Below, in pieces: positions 15,354-23,636 of a DNA stretch of 38,200 bases. Each line of letters opens with the position of its first letter. Position 1 is the stretch's first letter. The notes beneath the pieces were generated by a model. The model was not told the origin of the DNA, made no database searches, and saw nothing but the letters and a program-made list of their open reading frames with translations. Origin of the DNA: DATMBL01 sp050735975 (lineage in GTDB: Bacteria; Desulfobacterota; Binatia; UBA9968); contig JBOHVS010000115.1 of NCBI GenBank assembly GCA_050735975.1, forward strand, positions 1 to 38,200. Direction: 5' to 3'. The position numbers were made by a program, and so were the translations under genes.

Positions 15354-16282
15354 GCGCTGTCATCGAAACCCAAAATCTGAGCAAGCGTTACAGTGATAAA
15401 CTCGCAGTTAATGCGCTGAACCTTGCCGTCGAGGAAGGTGAAATCTTCGGTTTCTTAGGCCCCAACGGCGCCGGCAAGACGACGACGATCCTCATGCTTC
15501 TCGGCTTGACCGAGCCCACTTCCGGACGGGTGTCCGTTTGCGGCTTTAATCCCACGAGCAAGCCTCTCGAAGTGAAGCGCCGCGTGGGCTATCTGCCCGA
15601 GAGTCCCGGCTTTTACGAAGACCTGAGCGCCCGGGAGAACTTGCTCTACATGGCGCGACTGAATCGTATTCCGGAAGACGAGGCCAAGAGAAGAACGGCC
15701 GAAGTCCTGGAACAAGTCGGCCTGGGCGAGGATGGCCGGCGCCTCGTGCGAGAATTCTCCCGCGGGATGAAGCAGCGGCTGGGAATCGCGGAAGTGCTAG
15801 TCAAGAACCCGAGCGCCATCCTCCTCGACGAGCCGACCCTCGGCATAGACCCGGATGGAGCCATTCGAATCCTCGAGCTGATCAAGAGTCTTAACCGGGA
15901 GCAAAACTTGACCGTCATGCTTTCCTCGCACCAGCTCCAACAAGTTCAGGAGATCTGCAATCGCATCGGCATCATCGTCAAAGGCAGGCTCATTGTCCAG
16001 GGGCAAATGGACGAACTCGGCAAAGCCATCCTGAAAGAGCGCCAGTGGAACTTTCTACTCGAAGTCGCCGGCAGTCCGGATGGCCTAGAGAGAGATTTGC
16101 ATGCCATCCCGGGCGTTGACGATATCGAAAAGCGCAGCCATGGACTCTTTCTCCGTTGCACCAGGGATGTCAGACCTGACGTGATAGCGTTATTGGCAAG
16201 AAAAAATCTCCAGCTACTCCAGCTACGTTCGGAAGATCCTACGTTAGAAGAAATCTACCTTAAATACTTCCGTGAGGCTTAA
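15350..16282 (+). CDS. ABC-2 type exporter ATP-binding protein
   Basis: 310 aa. Walker A GPNGAGKTT (37-45), signature FSRGMKQRL (136-144), and Walker B ILLDEPTLGID (D160, E161) with the following SSHQLQQVQEICNRIGI switch histidine. The C-terminal 80 residues form the usual CcmA/DrrA-type extension. It energises the permease encoded next. The ATG overlaps the NEW3 stop (ATGA). Confidence 0.94.
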   Translation: MSAVIETQNLSKRYSDKLAVNALNLAVEEGEIFGFLGPNGAGKTTTILMLLGLTEPTSGRVSVCGFNPTSKPLEVKRRVGYLPESPGFYEDLSARENLLYMARLNRIPEDEAKRRTAEVLEQVGLGEDGRRLVREFSRGMKQRLGIAEVLVKNPSAILLDEPTLGIDPDGAIRILELIKSLNREQNLTVMLSSHQLQQVQEICNRIGIIVKGRLIVQGQMDELGKAILKERQWNFLLEVAGSPDGLERDLHAIPGVDDIEKRSHGLFLRCTRDVRPDVIALLARKNLQLLQLRSEDPTLEEIYLKYFREA

Positions 16283-16288
16283 ATAAAG

Positions 16289-17212
16289 ATGAGTGTTGTC
16301 TTTTGGAAAGAGCTTGCCGACCATTTTAGCTCCCGCCGTTTTATGATTCTGTTGATCCTGATCGTGCTGATCGGCTTGTGGTCGTCCTATGCCACAGGCC
16401 AGGCAATCCGTCAGAATACCGAAAGCATTCCCGCCCAATACGCTTTTCTTCTGTTGCTGACCTCCAGTGGGGAAACCGTCTTTTCACTGGCGACTTTTCT
16501 CGGATTCTTCGGCCCATTGGTCGGCATCACCCTCGGCTTCGACTCGATAAGCGGTGAGTACGCGCGCGGCACCCTTAGCCGGGTCCTATCCCAGCCGATC
16601 TATCGCGACAGCCTGATCAATGGCAAATTTTTCGCGGGATTAGCGACCGTAGCTGTGCTGTGGGGTTCGATCCTGCTGCTCGTTATCGGCCTGGGCATTA
16701 CGCTCCTCGGCTTTCCGCCCAACGCAGAGGAGCTATGGCGCATGCTAATCTTTACCGCCGTGGGAATCTTTTACGTCGGCTTTTGGCTCGCGCTCGCGCT
16801 ACTGTTTTCTTTAGTGTTTCAGAAGACTGTGACGGCCGCGCTCGCTTCCATGGCGATGTGGTTGTTCATGACCCTCTTCGTTGTCATCGTCGGCCAGGCA
16901 ATCGCGGGTATCCTTGTTCCCGAAACGTCGACGGCCGAGCAAATCGCCCGGCGATCAGATATAGAGAACATCGTCAGTCGTATTTCTCCCACCACCCTTT
17001 TCTCGGAAGCCGTTCACATCTTGCTCAATCCGGCGGCTCGGGTATTCGGATTGGCGCTGCAGAGCCAGGCCGAAGGCATCTTGCCGACGCCGCTTGCCCT
17101 CGATCAAAGCCTGAACCTCATCTGGCCGCATATCACAACCTTGTTTGGCCTGGTTGCGGTCTGCTTCGGCATTTCCTATATCATCTTCATGCGCGCAGAA
17201 ATCCGGCCGTAG
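16289..17212 (+). CDS. ABC-2 type exporter permease
   Basis: 307 aa with six hydrophobic segments. It begins MSVVFWKELADHFSSRRFMI, typical of ABC-2 permeases. It has a cytoplasmic loop with FDSISGEYARGTLSRVLSQPIYR (the conserved 'E..GT...l..Pi.R' motif) and ends in a helix followed by MRAEIRP. It is encoded six bases after its ATPase, completing a three-gene exporter operon with the NEW3 protein. Confidence 0.92.
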   Translation: MSVVFWKELADHFSSRRFMILLILIVLIGLWSSYATGQAIRQNTESIPAQYAFLLLLTSSGETVFSLATFLGFFGPLVGITLGFDSISGEYARGTLSRVLSQPIYRDSLINGKFFAGLATVAVLWGSILLLVIGLGITLLGFPPNAEELWRMLIFTAVGIFYVGFWLALALLFSLVFQKTVTAALASMAMWLFMTLFVVIVGQAIAGILVPETSTAEQIARRSDIENIVSRISPTTLFSEAVHILLNPAARVFGLALQSQAEGILPTPLALDQSLNLIWPHITTLFGLVAVCFGISYIIFMRAEIRP

Positions 17213-17678
17213 GATAACTCGCAAAGCGCAAGGAGCAAAGAGCCAGGCCGGAGGTCAGACGTCGGAGATCAGAGATCAGCGGGAACAAAGGGCACGGGAA
17301 AGGAACCTTCAGCTCTGACCTCTGACTTCTGTGCTTCGCCCCTTAGCCCTTACCGACAATTTGGTAACAAAAACGTACTCGTCCGCCAGAATTGTTGATA
17401 TGTAAACTATTTGCGTCTAAAATACGCCAACGCTCAAAATTACGTATTACTCTATGGGAATGTTTGCGACGTTCCCCCACAGGGATTGGGTTTAAAATCT
17501 GTTTTTTTCCGGCGGCTCACAAAGATCTCAGATGAGCGACGCCTGTCTGCCGTGTCGGCACAGGCAGGTGCGAATCTGTCGAGGACTAAACGCACGGGGC
17601 AAAGAATTAGTCTGAACTCTTTGCACTTAGCTCTTTGCGCTTTGCGAGTATACTTCAGCCGCCTGGCCAGGAGGCTCG
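17213..17678. other. Intergenic region with 7-nt repeats and a palindrome
   Basis: No supported gene. From 17221 to about 17350 a 7-nt period array reads AGCGCAAGGAGCAAAGAG on the left and GACCTCTGACTTCTG / CCCCTTAGCCCTTA on the right. A palindrome of the form CTGTCTGCCGTGTCGGCACAG lies at about 17544-17567. A second 7-nt array (TTTGCAC, TTAGCTC, TTTGCGC, TTTGCGA) at about 17620-17648 leads to the ubiD ribosome site. The stretch at 17360-17440 is AT-richer and is the likeliest place for the ubiD promoter. Confidence 0.5.
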
Positions 17679-19097
17679 ATGCCTTATAAGGATCTGCGCG
17701 AATACCTCGCGGTGCTCGAAGAAAAAGGCAAGCTTAGAAGAGTCAAAAAAGAAGTCGACAAGGACTGGGAGATCGCTGCCGTCTGCCGCCAACTCTTTAA
17801 GAAGATTCCGCCCCAAAAAAGACCAGCGCTGATGTTCGAGAACATCAAAGGTTTTTCAATCCCGCTTGTAGCCGGCGTGTTGGGGGCCTCACGGGAGATT
17901 TATGCAATTGGTCTGGAGACGGAGGCCATCGAGGGAATCAACCGAAAGTGGGATAACGCATTGGAGAAGCCGATACCGCCGCGTATCGTCAAATCCGGAC
18001 CTTGTAAAGAGAATATTTTGCATGGCAGAGAGGTCGATATTACGAAGTTCCCCGTGCCAATCTGGACGGTCGGCGAAGATCCGGGACCGTTTTTCACGTC
18101 TCCTTATGTCATAACCAAGGATCCCGAGAGCGGGATTCGTAACGTCGGCACTTATCGCATGCAGGTCAAAGGTCCTAACAAGACCGGTTTTCTTATCGGC
18201 AAACGTCAAGATGCTTCATGGCACCTGATAAAGAACGACCAGCAGAACAAACCGACGCCGGTGGCAGTCGTCATAGGCTCGGACCCAACCATCGGATACG
18301 TGTCGGTTTCCAAAATGTCCGACGCGTTGGATGAGTTTGCGGTTGCCGGCGCCTTGCGCGGTGAACCGGTCGATCTGGTGCCGTGCGAAACCATACCCTT
18401 GGAAGTTCCTGCTACGGCCGAGATCGTTTTGGAAGGCGAGATACCGCCCAACAGCTTAGAACCTGAAGGTCCATTCGGCGAGTACACGGGCTACATGGGC
18501 CCCGCAGGGAACCAGCCTTTCTTCAATATCAAATGCATGACCTTCAGGAACAAACCTATCTATCAGGCGTTTATCAGCCAGATGCCCCCGTCGGAGTCGA
18601 GCTGTATCCGCGGCGTGGGGCGAGAGTGGCCGCTGTTTAAGCATCTCAAACATGTGCTGCGACTGCCGATCAAAGACGTTCGGCTCAAAGAAGCCGGGGG
18701 CAGCGGCGCTTACGTCGTGGTGTCGCTCCATAAGCAGTTTGACGGCCAAGTCAAACAACTGATGTACGGCATCTGGTCTCTAAGGACCGGTTTTGGGAAA
18801 ATCACCGTCGTTGTCGACGATGACATCGATATCTGGGATGATTTCGCCGTAGACTGGGCTCTTAGCTGGAGAGTTCGGCCCGATCGCGACGTGTATATAG
18901 AAAAGGACGTGCAGGCGGTCGGACTCGACCCTTCGCAAGCCCCTGCCTCGGTTCCACAACATCATCCGAACCGGTATCTTGGCACTCGGGTCGCGATCGA
19001 CGCAACGAGGAAACACGAGTATCCGGCAGTTTCACTACCACCCCAAGAGCATTTGGACCTGGTCGCGAGTAGATGGAAAGAATACGGGATCGAGTAG
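17679..19097 (+). CDS. UbiD family (de)carboxylase
   Basis: 472 aa, usual family length. CAGGAGG lies before the ATG. The N-terminal MPYKDLREYLAVLEEKGKL is typical. The central prFMN-binding region includes VVIGSDPTIGYVSVSK, and the catalytic segment is LEPEGPFGEYTGYMGP, carrying the family's glutamates. UbiD enzymes use prenylated FMN to decarboxylate, or in reverse carboxylate, aromatic or alpha,beta-unsaturated acids. No ubiX prenyltransferase is nearby. The closeness to coxS/M/G and the TPP decarboxylase pair suggests aromatic or xenobiotic metabolism, but the substrate cannot be read. The gene's TAG stop directly touches the repeat element at 19098. Confidence 0.92.
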   Translation: MPYKDLREYLAVLEEKGKLRRVKKEVDKDWEIAAVCRQLFKKIPPQKRPALMFENIKGFSIPLVAGVLGASREIYAIGLETEAIEGINRKWDNALEKPIPPRIVKSGPCKENILHGREVDITKFPVPIWTVGEDPGPFFTSPYVITKDPESGIRNVGTYRMQVKGPNKTGFLIGKRQDASWHLIKNDQQNKPTPVAVVIGSDPTIGYVSVSKMSDALDEFAVAGALRGEPVDLVPCETIPLEVPATAEIVLEGEIPPNSLEPEGPFGEYTGYMGPAGNQPFFNIKCMTFRNKPIYQAFISQMPPSESSCIRGVGREWPLFKHLKHVLRLPIKDVRLKEAGGSGAYVVVSLHKQFDGQVKQLMYGIWSLRTGFGKITVVVDDDIDIWDDFAVDWALSWRVRPDRDVYIEKDVQAVGLDPSQAPASVPQHHPNRYLGTRVAIDATRKHEYPAVSLPPQEHLDLVASRWKEYGIE

Positions 19098-19259
19098 CAG
19101 GCTGCTGAAAAAGACTCACATGCTGCGTTGCGCTCAATCGCCTCGCTCCTTACGTAGGTTGAGGTTCCTGTTAAGATTTAGTTCGATCTAAGCCTAAGCC
19201 TTAGCCTCAACCTTCCGAAGCTCGCACGCCTCGCCTCTGAGATCTTTTTGAGCAGCCTG
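19098..19259. mobile_element. 162-bp MITE-like element, copy 1
   Basis: The left end CAGGCTGCTGAAAAAG is complementary to the right end CTTTTTGAGCAGCCTG with one mismatch. The interior contains CAATCGCCTCGCTCCTTA, a 6-nt period stretch (CTAAGC, CTAAGC, CTTAGC, CTCAAC) and CTTCCGAAGCTCG. The second copy at 36757-36918 has exactly the same length and differs at few positions. Both copies begin immediately after a gene's TAG stop. No coding capacity, so movement would need a transposase in trans. Confidence 0.75.
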
Positions 19260-19330
19260 TAAAAGTCCTGAGTCCTTAACTCGGGACTAGCAGGTTTGAG
19301 ATTTGAGATCTGAGATTTGCAATGCCAGCC
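19260..19330. repeat. 7-nt period repeat
   Basis: TTTGAGA, TTTGAGA, TCTGAGA, TTTGCAA occur in register at about 19294-19322, directly after the 162-bp element and before the 3' end of coxS. Confidence 0.5.
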
Positions 19331-19332
19331 TG

Positions 19333-19833
19333 CTAAGAGCTGGCCCGGCGCATCGTCTTCGCCGCGGCCATGATAGATTCGATGATTTTTTTGTAGCCGG
19401 TACAGCGGCAGATATTGCCGTGCATGAAGTGTTTCAATTCCTCTTCTGTCGGATCCGGATTTTCATCCAACAGCGCCTTGGACGCTAAGATCATCCCCGG
19501 CGTACAGAACCCGCACTGAAATCCGCCATATTCGATGAATGCCTGCTGGAGTGGATGGAGTTTACCGTTTTCGGCCAAGCCTTCAATCGTAAGCACCGAC
19601 CGCCCTCTGATTTCAAAAGCAAGCGTGGTGCAGGCGCTTACCGGCCGCCCATCGACCAACAGCGTACAAGCTCCACAAACTTGCACGTCGCAGGAGCGTT
19701 TGACTCCCGTCAGGCCGAGTCGATCACGCACTACGTCCAACAACAGCTCGTGAGGCTCTACGTCCAATTCCTGCAACTTACCATTCAGGGTAAAAGAAAT
19801 CGGGATATTTTGAACATCGGAACGCCTGAACAT
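19333..19833 (-). CDS. coxS: (2Fe-2S) subunit of a xanthine/CO dehydrogenase family hydroxylase
   Basis: 166 aa. The plant-type cluster ligands are C48, C53, C56 and C68 (SCDVQVCGACTLLVDGRPVSAC region). The second, helical cluster uses C107, C110 (CGFCTPG), C142 and C144 (CRCTGY). The subunit carries electrons from the molybdopterin subunit to the FAD subunit. The medium subunit lies upstream at 19959-20822, separated by a 7-nt repeat array. No large (molybdopterin) subunit occurs in the window. The substrate is unspecified; family members oxidise CO, nicotinate, aromatic acids and others. Confidence 0.93.
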   Translation of the reverse strand: MFRRSDVQNIPISFTLNGKLQELDVEPHELLLDVVRDRLGLTGVKRSCDVQVCGACTLLVDGRPVSACTTLAFEIRGRSVLTIEGLAENGKLHPLQQAFIEYGGFQCGFCTPGMILASKALLDENPDPTEEELKHFMHGNICRCTGYKKIIESIMAAAKTMRRASS

Positions 19834-19854
19834 CGCTTTCCCCCTTAGTACGAA

Positions 19855-19955
19855 CTGGCAAAGCGCAGGGAGCAGGGAGCAAAGAGCCTGATCTTTCTGA
19901 TCTCTGACATCTGATCTCTGACTTCTACCCTTTGCGCTTAGCCCTTAGCGCAAGG
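19855..19955. repeat. 7-nt period repeat array with complementary halves
   Basis: The left part reads CGCAGGG, AGCAGGG, AGCAAAG. The centre repeats GATCTCT, GACATCT, GATCTCT, GACTTCT. The right part reads CTTTGCG, CTTAGCC, CTTAGCG. Left and right arms are complementary, giving a long imperfect hairpin between coxM and coxS. Confidence 0.65.
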
Positions 19956-19958
19956 CTC

Positions 19959-20822
19959 TCAACGGCACTGGCTTAGTGCGCTCTGAAAAGAGCGCTTTAA
20001 GAGAACCCCAACGATATGCTCTTTGTATTCCTGGGAGCCATGGAGATCGGTGATCGCCTGAGCCGCTTTCGCAGCGGCTTCACCTGCCTGGACTATGTTG
20101 CGCGACGCCTCTTCCGTGTCCTTGCCTCTAAGCAGCTCTTCGGCTTCCGAAACCCGTTTCGGCGCGGGGCCGGCGCAGCCGACCGCGATTTTGATATCAG
20201 CGATCGAGTTCCCGCCGTTGAGGCTAAGCGCTACGGCCACTCCGACGCTGGGCCTCTCCAGATAGCCGAATTTCATATAGGTGACTCCGGACCTCTGCGC
20301 AGGCGCGGGCACATGAATCTCCGTGAGTACTTCGTCCGGTTCAAGGCAGGTCTCGAAGGCGTCTACGAAAAATGACTCGGCGGAAATCTCGCGTTTCGAA
20401 TCGGATTTCTCGGCCACGAACCTGGCTCCTAAAGCAATGAGCAGCGTACCGGGATCGGCATGAGGTTCGGCGAAACACAAATTCCCGCCGATCGTGCCCA
20501 CCTGGCGCACCCGCACATTGGCGACGTTTTCCTCGAGCTTTACGAGCGACGGAAGTTGCTGTTTGAGAATCGGCGACGTTTCCAATTCATGATGAGTCGC
20601 TAGCGCTCCGATGCGAATCGTTCCGCTGTCCGCCTTGACCTCGTTCAGCCCTCGGACCGTTTTGACGTTGATCAGGCGTTCGTATTGAACCAAACCTTCT
20701 TTCATGGCTAACAGAAGTTCCGTTCCCCCGGCATATAGTTTAGCGGACTCGCCGAGGCGGGCGAGTAGTTCGGAAACTTCCTTGACGCTCTCCGGCTCCT
20801 CCAAACGAAAACGTCGCAGCAT
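19959..20822 (-). CDS. coxM: FAD-binding medium subunit of a xanthine/CO dehydrogenase family hydroxylase
   Basis: 287 aa. FAD-binding motifs are KLYAGGTELLLAMKEG (about 31-46) and VGTIGGNLCFAEPHADPGTLL (the family's TIGGN and D/P loop). The C-terminal CO_deh_flav_C domain contains KFGYLERPSVGVAVAL. The FAD passes electrons from the 2Fe-2S subunit to an acceptor. The gene starts one base after the coxG stop, which shows translational coupling. Confidence 0.93.
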   Translation of the reverse strand: MLRRFRLEEPESVKEVSELLARLGESAKLYAGGTELLLAMKEGLVQYERLINVKTVRGLNEVKADSGTIRIGALATHHELETSPILKQQLPSLVKLEENVANVRVRQVGTIGGNLCFAEPHADPGTLLIALGARFVAEKSDSKREISAESFFVDAFETCLEPDEVLTEIHVPAPAQRSGVTYMKFGYLERPSVGVAVALSLNGGNSIADIKIAVGCAGPAPKRVSEAEELLRGKDTEEASRNIVQAGEAAAKAAQAITDLHGSQEYKEHIVGVLLKRSFQSALSQCR

Positions 20823-20823
20823 G

Positions 20824-21276
20824 CTAGGAATCTCCTTCCAAGCGCTTCTTCACGGATTGCGCAAACTCATCCAGAACCTGATCGGCTTTGCGCTTGATGA
20901 TGCCATGCCCCAAGGCGGCGAGCTTACCCAAAATGTCCACATCGGCGATGAAGCCAAGGGTGGTCTTGTCGCCCTCTCCCTTCAGGTTTACGTCCAAATC
21001 GATCTTCATGCGGCTGCCGATCTTATTGTCCGCTCCCGCGGCCCGCGCTTTGATTCGGGTTAATTCCTCCCGTTCAAGAACCTCTATGGTGGTCGGAAAC
21101 TCAACCCGAAAAGGTCCGACTTTCTCCACCATTGTGGCGGAATAAAGCTTCCCCGCCTCCAGGGTTTTCGCTTCCTTGCAACCGGGAACGCAGGCGATAA
21201 ACCGATCCACGTCCCAAATAAAGTTCCAAACTTTTTCCTTGGGAGCTTGGATTTCTACCTCTTTCTCGAAACGCAA
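20824..21276 (-). CDS. coxG: CoxG family SRPBCC protein
   Basis: 150 aa, starting at TTG (21276) with a strong GGAGGA seven bases upstream. The pattern KEVEIQAPKEKVWNFIWDVDRF, then IACVPGCKEAKTLE, is diagnostic of the carbon monoxide dehydrogenase subunit G / polyketide cyclase-like fold. CoxG recruits or matures CO dehydrogenase at the membrane in known systems. Here it is the first gene of coxG-coxM-coxS. The family's large subunit would be expected beside it but is missing from the window. Confidence 0.88.
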   Translation of the reverse strand: MRFEKEVEIQAPKEKVWNFIWDVDRFIACVPGCKEAKTLEAGKLYSATMVEKVGPFRVEFPTTIEVLEREELTRIKARAAGADNKIGSRMKIDLDVNLKGEGDKTTLGFIADVDILGKLAALGHGIIKRKADQVLDEFAQSVKKRLEGDS

Positions 21277-21602
21277 TGCTCGTCCTCCATTTGCCCCGCG
21301 CGCACGACGCTCTGTGTATGCGAGCGCGGGAATAAACGTTTTGACCTTCCGAGACGCGAAGCCCCGGAGCCAGAAGCCGCGCTAGGGAGTTTGCTTCAAC
21401 TTGTTTTTGGTATCAAAAGCGCGGCGAAGTCGCAAGCAGAAGATCGAAGCAGGGTAAGGTTTAAGTTCAGCTCAGACTGGAAAACTTAGGAAAGTTGAGG
21501 TCGAGTGCGGACGAACCGACTTTAAGAAGGTTTAGGCTCAGGATAAGCTCAGCCTTCGCTCTCTGTACTCAACCTCAGCCTTGACCTTAGCCTGCTTTCA
21601 GC
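21277..21602. other. Intergenic region with a 6-nt period repeat
   Basis: No supported gene. From about 21486 the DNA has a six-base period with complementary halves: GTTGAG/GTCGAG-type units on the left, and CTCAAC, CTCAGC, CTTGAC, CTTAGC on the right. The array continues into the rpoH stop region, so the last RpoH codons (EQAEV) are written in repeat sequence. The coxG promoter probably lies at 21290-21450, but I do not see a clear one. Confidence 0.5.
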
Positions 21603-22559
21603 CTAAACCTCAGCCTGCTCGACGTCCTTGAGCTCTTTACTGAGATACGTTTTGAGCTTTTTCTTCACTCGATCTTCGATCTGACGCACACGCTCGCGGC
21701 TGATACCGTATTTGTCGCCGATCTCTCGCAAGGTCAACGGATCCTCGTTAAGCAGCCTTTCGCGGTAAATGACCAATTCTTTGTCTTTCAGAGCCTTCGC
21801 GAAAAGCTCCATTTTTTCCCGCAATAGCTGGCGATATTGCGCCTCGGCGAACTGCTCCTCCGGGGATTGCTTCTCATCCGGCAAGAAATTGAGCATCGTC
21901 GCCTCTTCTCCCTCGCCAATCGGCACGTCAACCGACAGGTCGCGGTGCGCCAGCCGTTGCTCCATCTCGACGACTTCGTCTTCCTTGACGTTCAGTCGTT
22001 GGGCAAGAAGCTTGGGGCCGGGCGTCAACCCCTCCGCCTCAAGTTTTTCTTTTTCTTTTTGTAGATTGAAGAATAGCTTTCGCTGAGCCTGAGTGGTTCC
22101 TATCTTGACCATGCGCCAATCGTTCATGATATAGCGGATCATGTACGCCCTGATCCACCACACGGCATAGGAAGGGAAGCGCACGCCGCGATAGGGATCG
22201 AAATTCTTAACCGCTTCCATCAATCCCATATTGCCCTCTTGAATCAGATCAAGAAGATTCTTGAAAGCCTTCTGATACTCTCGGGCGATCATCACCACCA
22301 GGCGTAGATTGGCGGTTACGAGAGTGTAGGCGGCCTCGACATTGCCGTATTCCTTGTATTCGACCGCCAAACGATGCTCTTCCTCCCGCGTCAACAGGGG
22401 AAACCGGCGAATCTCGGCAAGATAGCGCTGCAGCGGCTCAAAAGGGACGACGGCCTTGTCTGACAAAACCTTCGATTCATCAGCTTCAACTTCTTTCGAT
22501 AGATCGATTTCCGGCAATTGAATATCGATCCCCGTTTCTTTCTTTTTGTCATCCATCAT
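21603..22559 (-). CDS. rpoH: RNA polymerase sigma factor, RpoH (sigma-32) type
   Basis: 318 aa. Region 1.2 has PLQRYLAEIRRFPLLTREEE. Region 2 has NLRLVVMIAREY, LLDLIQEGNMGLMEAVKNFD and FPSYAVWWIRAYM. The 'RpoH box' QRKLFFNL follows region 2.4 and separates this from primary sigma factors. Region 4.2 has LREIGDKYGISRERVRQIED. RpoH directs heat-shock genes. The C-terminal tail beyond LSKEL is encoded by the 6-nt repeat. The start is one of two adjacent ATGs at 22559 and 22556, with no strong ribosome site. Confidence 0.9.
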   Translation of the reverse strand: MMDDKKKETGIDIQLPEIDLSKEVEADESKVLSDKAVVPFEPLQRYLAEIRRFPLLTREEEHRLAVEYKEYGNVEAAYTLVTANLRLVVMIAREYQKAFKNLLDLIQEGNMGLMEAVKNFDPYRGVRFPSYAVWWIRAYMIRYIMNDWRMVKIGTTQAQRKLFFNLQKEKEKLEAEGLTPGPKLLAQRLNVKEDEVVEMEQRLAHRDLSVDVPIGEGEEATMLNFLPDEKQSPEEQFAEAQYRQLLREKMELFAKALKDKELVIYRERLLNEDPLTLREIGDKYGISRERVRQIEDRVKKKLKTYLSKELKDVEQAEV

Positions 22560-22695
22560 CTAGCCAAGCGGGCTGCAATACATAAGCAAAGTCTATCGCT
22601 TCGGGCGAAGTTTTCAACGAACGACTAACATCGGTGTCGCAACGGGCAGACGGGAAGGGCAGTACGGGAAATATCAACTGGTGGGAGGGTCCCAC

Positions 22696-22890
22696 TTACA
22701 AATCGGATGACGCCTTTCTGACTTTTCCGTCGGCGATCTCCCTCAGAGCCACGACCACCTCTCGATTATCGGAATCGATAAGCGGCTTTGCGCCCTTGAA
22801 AAGCTGTCTCGCGCGCTTCGAAGCAAGCATGACCAACTCAAAACGATTAGCAACCTTCCGCAGGCAATCCTCAACCGTAATACGCGACAT
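22696..22890 (-). CDS. rpoZ: RNA polymerase omega subunit
   Basis: 64 aa, ATG preceded by CAGGAGC. The sequence MSRITVEDCL, RFELVMLASKRARQL and the REVVVALREIADGKV end are the conserved omega motifs. Omega helps assemble the beta' subunit and binds ppGpp in many bacteria. It lies about 135 bases upstream of rpoH on the same strand, an uncommon pairing (rpoZ more often sits beside gmk or spoT), so both may share a transcript. Confidence 0.92.
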   Translation of the reverse strand: MSRITVEDCLRKVANRFELVMLASKRARQLFKGAKPLIDSDNREVVVALREIADGKVRKASSDL

Positions 22891-23127
22891 AGTTTTGCTC
22901 CTGTTTGATCAACACTCCCGATTGAAACAGATTTTGCAAAAGCAGTCAATCAACTTAGTGCCCTGCCGGGCCGCTGGCGAAGCGAAAAGTCAGAGGCCGG
23001 AGGGCCTGCCGGATCTTGACAGAAACCGCGCGAGCACCTAACTTCCGCATGGGACCCGACAAACATCTGTTTGTGCCAGGGGGCCTCGCCATCGGTAGTT
23101 GGGCACGGGGTAAAGAAAGGGTTTAGA
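22891..23127. other. Divergent intergenic region between rpoZ and the ferritin-like gene
   Basis: About 240 bases that must carry promoters in both directions. Contains a GC-rich palindromic stretch (GGCCGGAGGGCCTGCC at about 22996-23011). No gene is visible. Confidence 0.35.
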
Positions 23128-23622
23128 ATGCTTAAGCGCCTATTCACGAAGGTTGCAGAGCTGCTCCTTCCCGAAAAATACGGCAATAATCAAACGCCCC
23201 CCGAGGACCCGACTCGAGCTCTGATTTCAATCTACTATCGACTCGTGCAACTGGCGTCGCAGATCGAGACACACTCGGAAGCCGCGCCATATCCGCAAGT
23301 CAGGCAACGTCTACAAGCAATCGCCGAGGAAAAGCGCGAGAGCGCACAGCAATTAAAAAATGCGGTTGAAAGCCGTCTAGTGTCGGTCCAACAGGCTGCC
23401 GTCTCCCCTGTTTCCGGTAAGAACCACTGGGAACGGGTCAGGCACGACTTAGCTGACCAAAGAGCGTTCGAGGATTTCCTTGCGCTATGCGAGCCGCGCC
23501 TAAGCGCTGAGTACCCGGAGATTGCGCATTTTCTGTTAAAAGTGAGGGCTAATCAGGCGGCACATCGAGAGACTCTAGCCGAGTTAATGGCCGTGGCCGA
23601 TCCCCAGGCGACTCAGACCTAG
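23128..23622 (+). CDS. Helical, ferritin-like protein of unknown function
   Basis: 164 aa from the ATG at 23128 (AAAGGG upstream). It is almost wholly helical. The segment LISIYYRLVQLASQIETHSE is followed by QRLQAIAEEKRESAQQLK, and later EIAHFLLKVRANQAAHRETL; these E...H helices recall ferritin-like or hemerythrin-like four-helix bundles. The metal ligands cannot be assigned with certainty. No signal peptide. It stands alone between rpoZ and a 9-nt repeat array. Confidence 0.6.
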   Translation: MLKRLFTKVAELLLPEKYGNNQTPPEDPTRALISIYYRLVQLASQIETHSEAAPYPQVRQRLQAIAEEKRESAQQLKNAVESRLVSVQQAAVSPVSGKNHWERVRHDLADQRAFEDFLALCEPRLSAEYPEIAHFLLKVRANQAAHRETLAELMAVADPQATQT

Positions 23623-23636
23623 CGACGAAATGATCG

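Noticed and set aside
17411..17689. Plus-strand open frame before ubiD
   Set aside because: It is built from a dispersed palindrome and 7-nt repeats, has no ribosome site and no family resemblance.
19333..21276. Confident assignment as carbon monoxide dehydrogenase
   Set aside because: The large subunit with its active-site loop is missing, so the substrate cannot be inferred from S, M and G alone.
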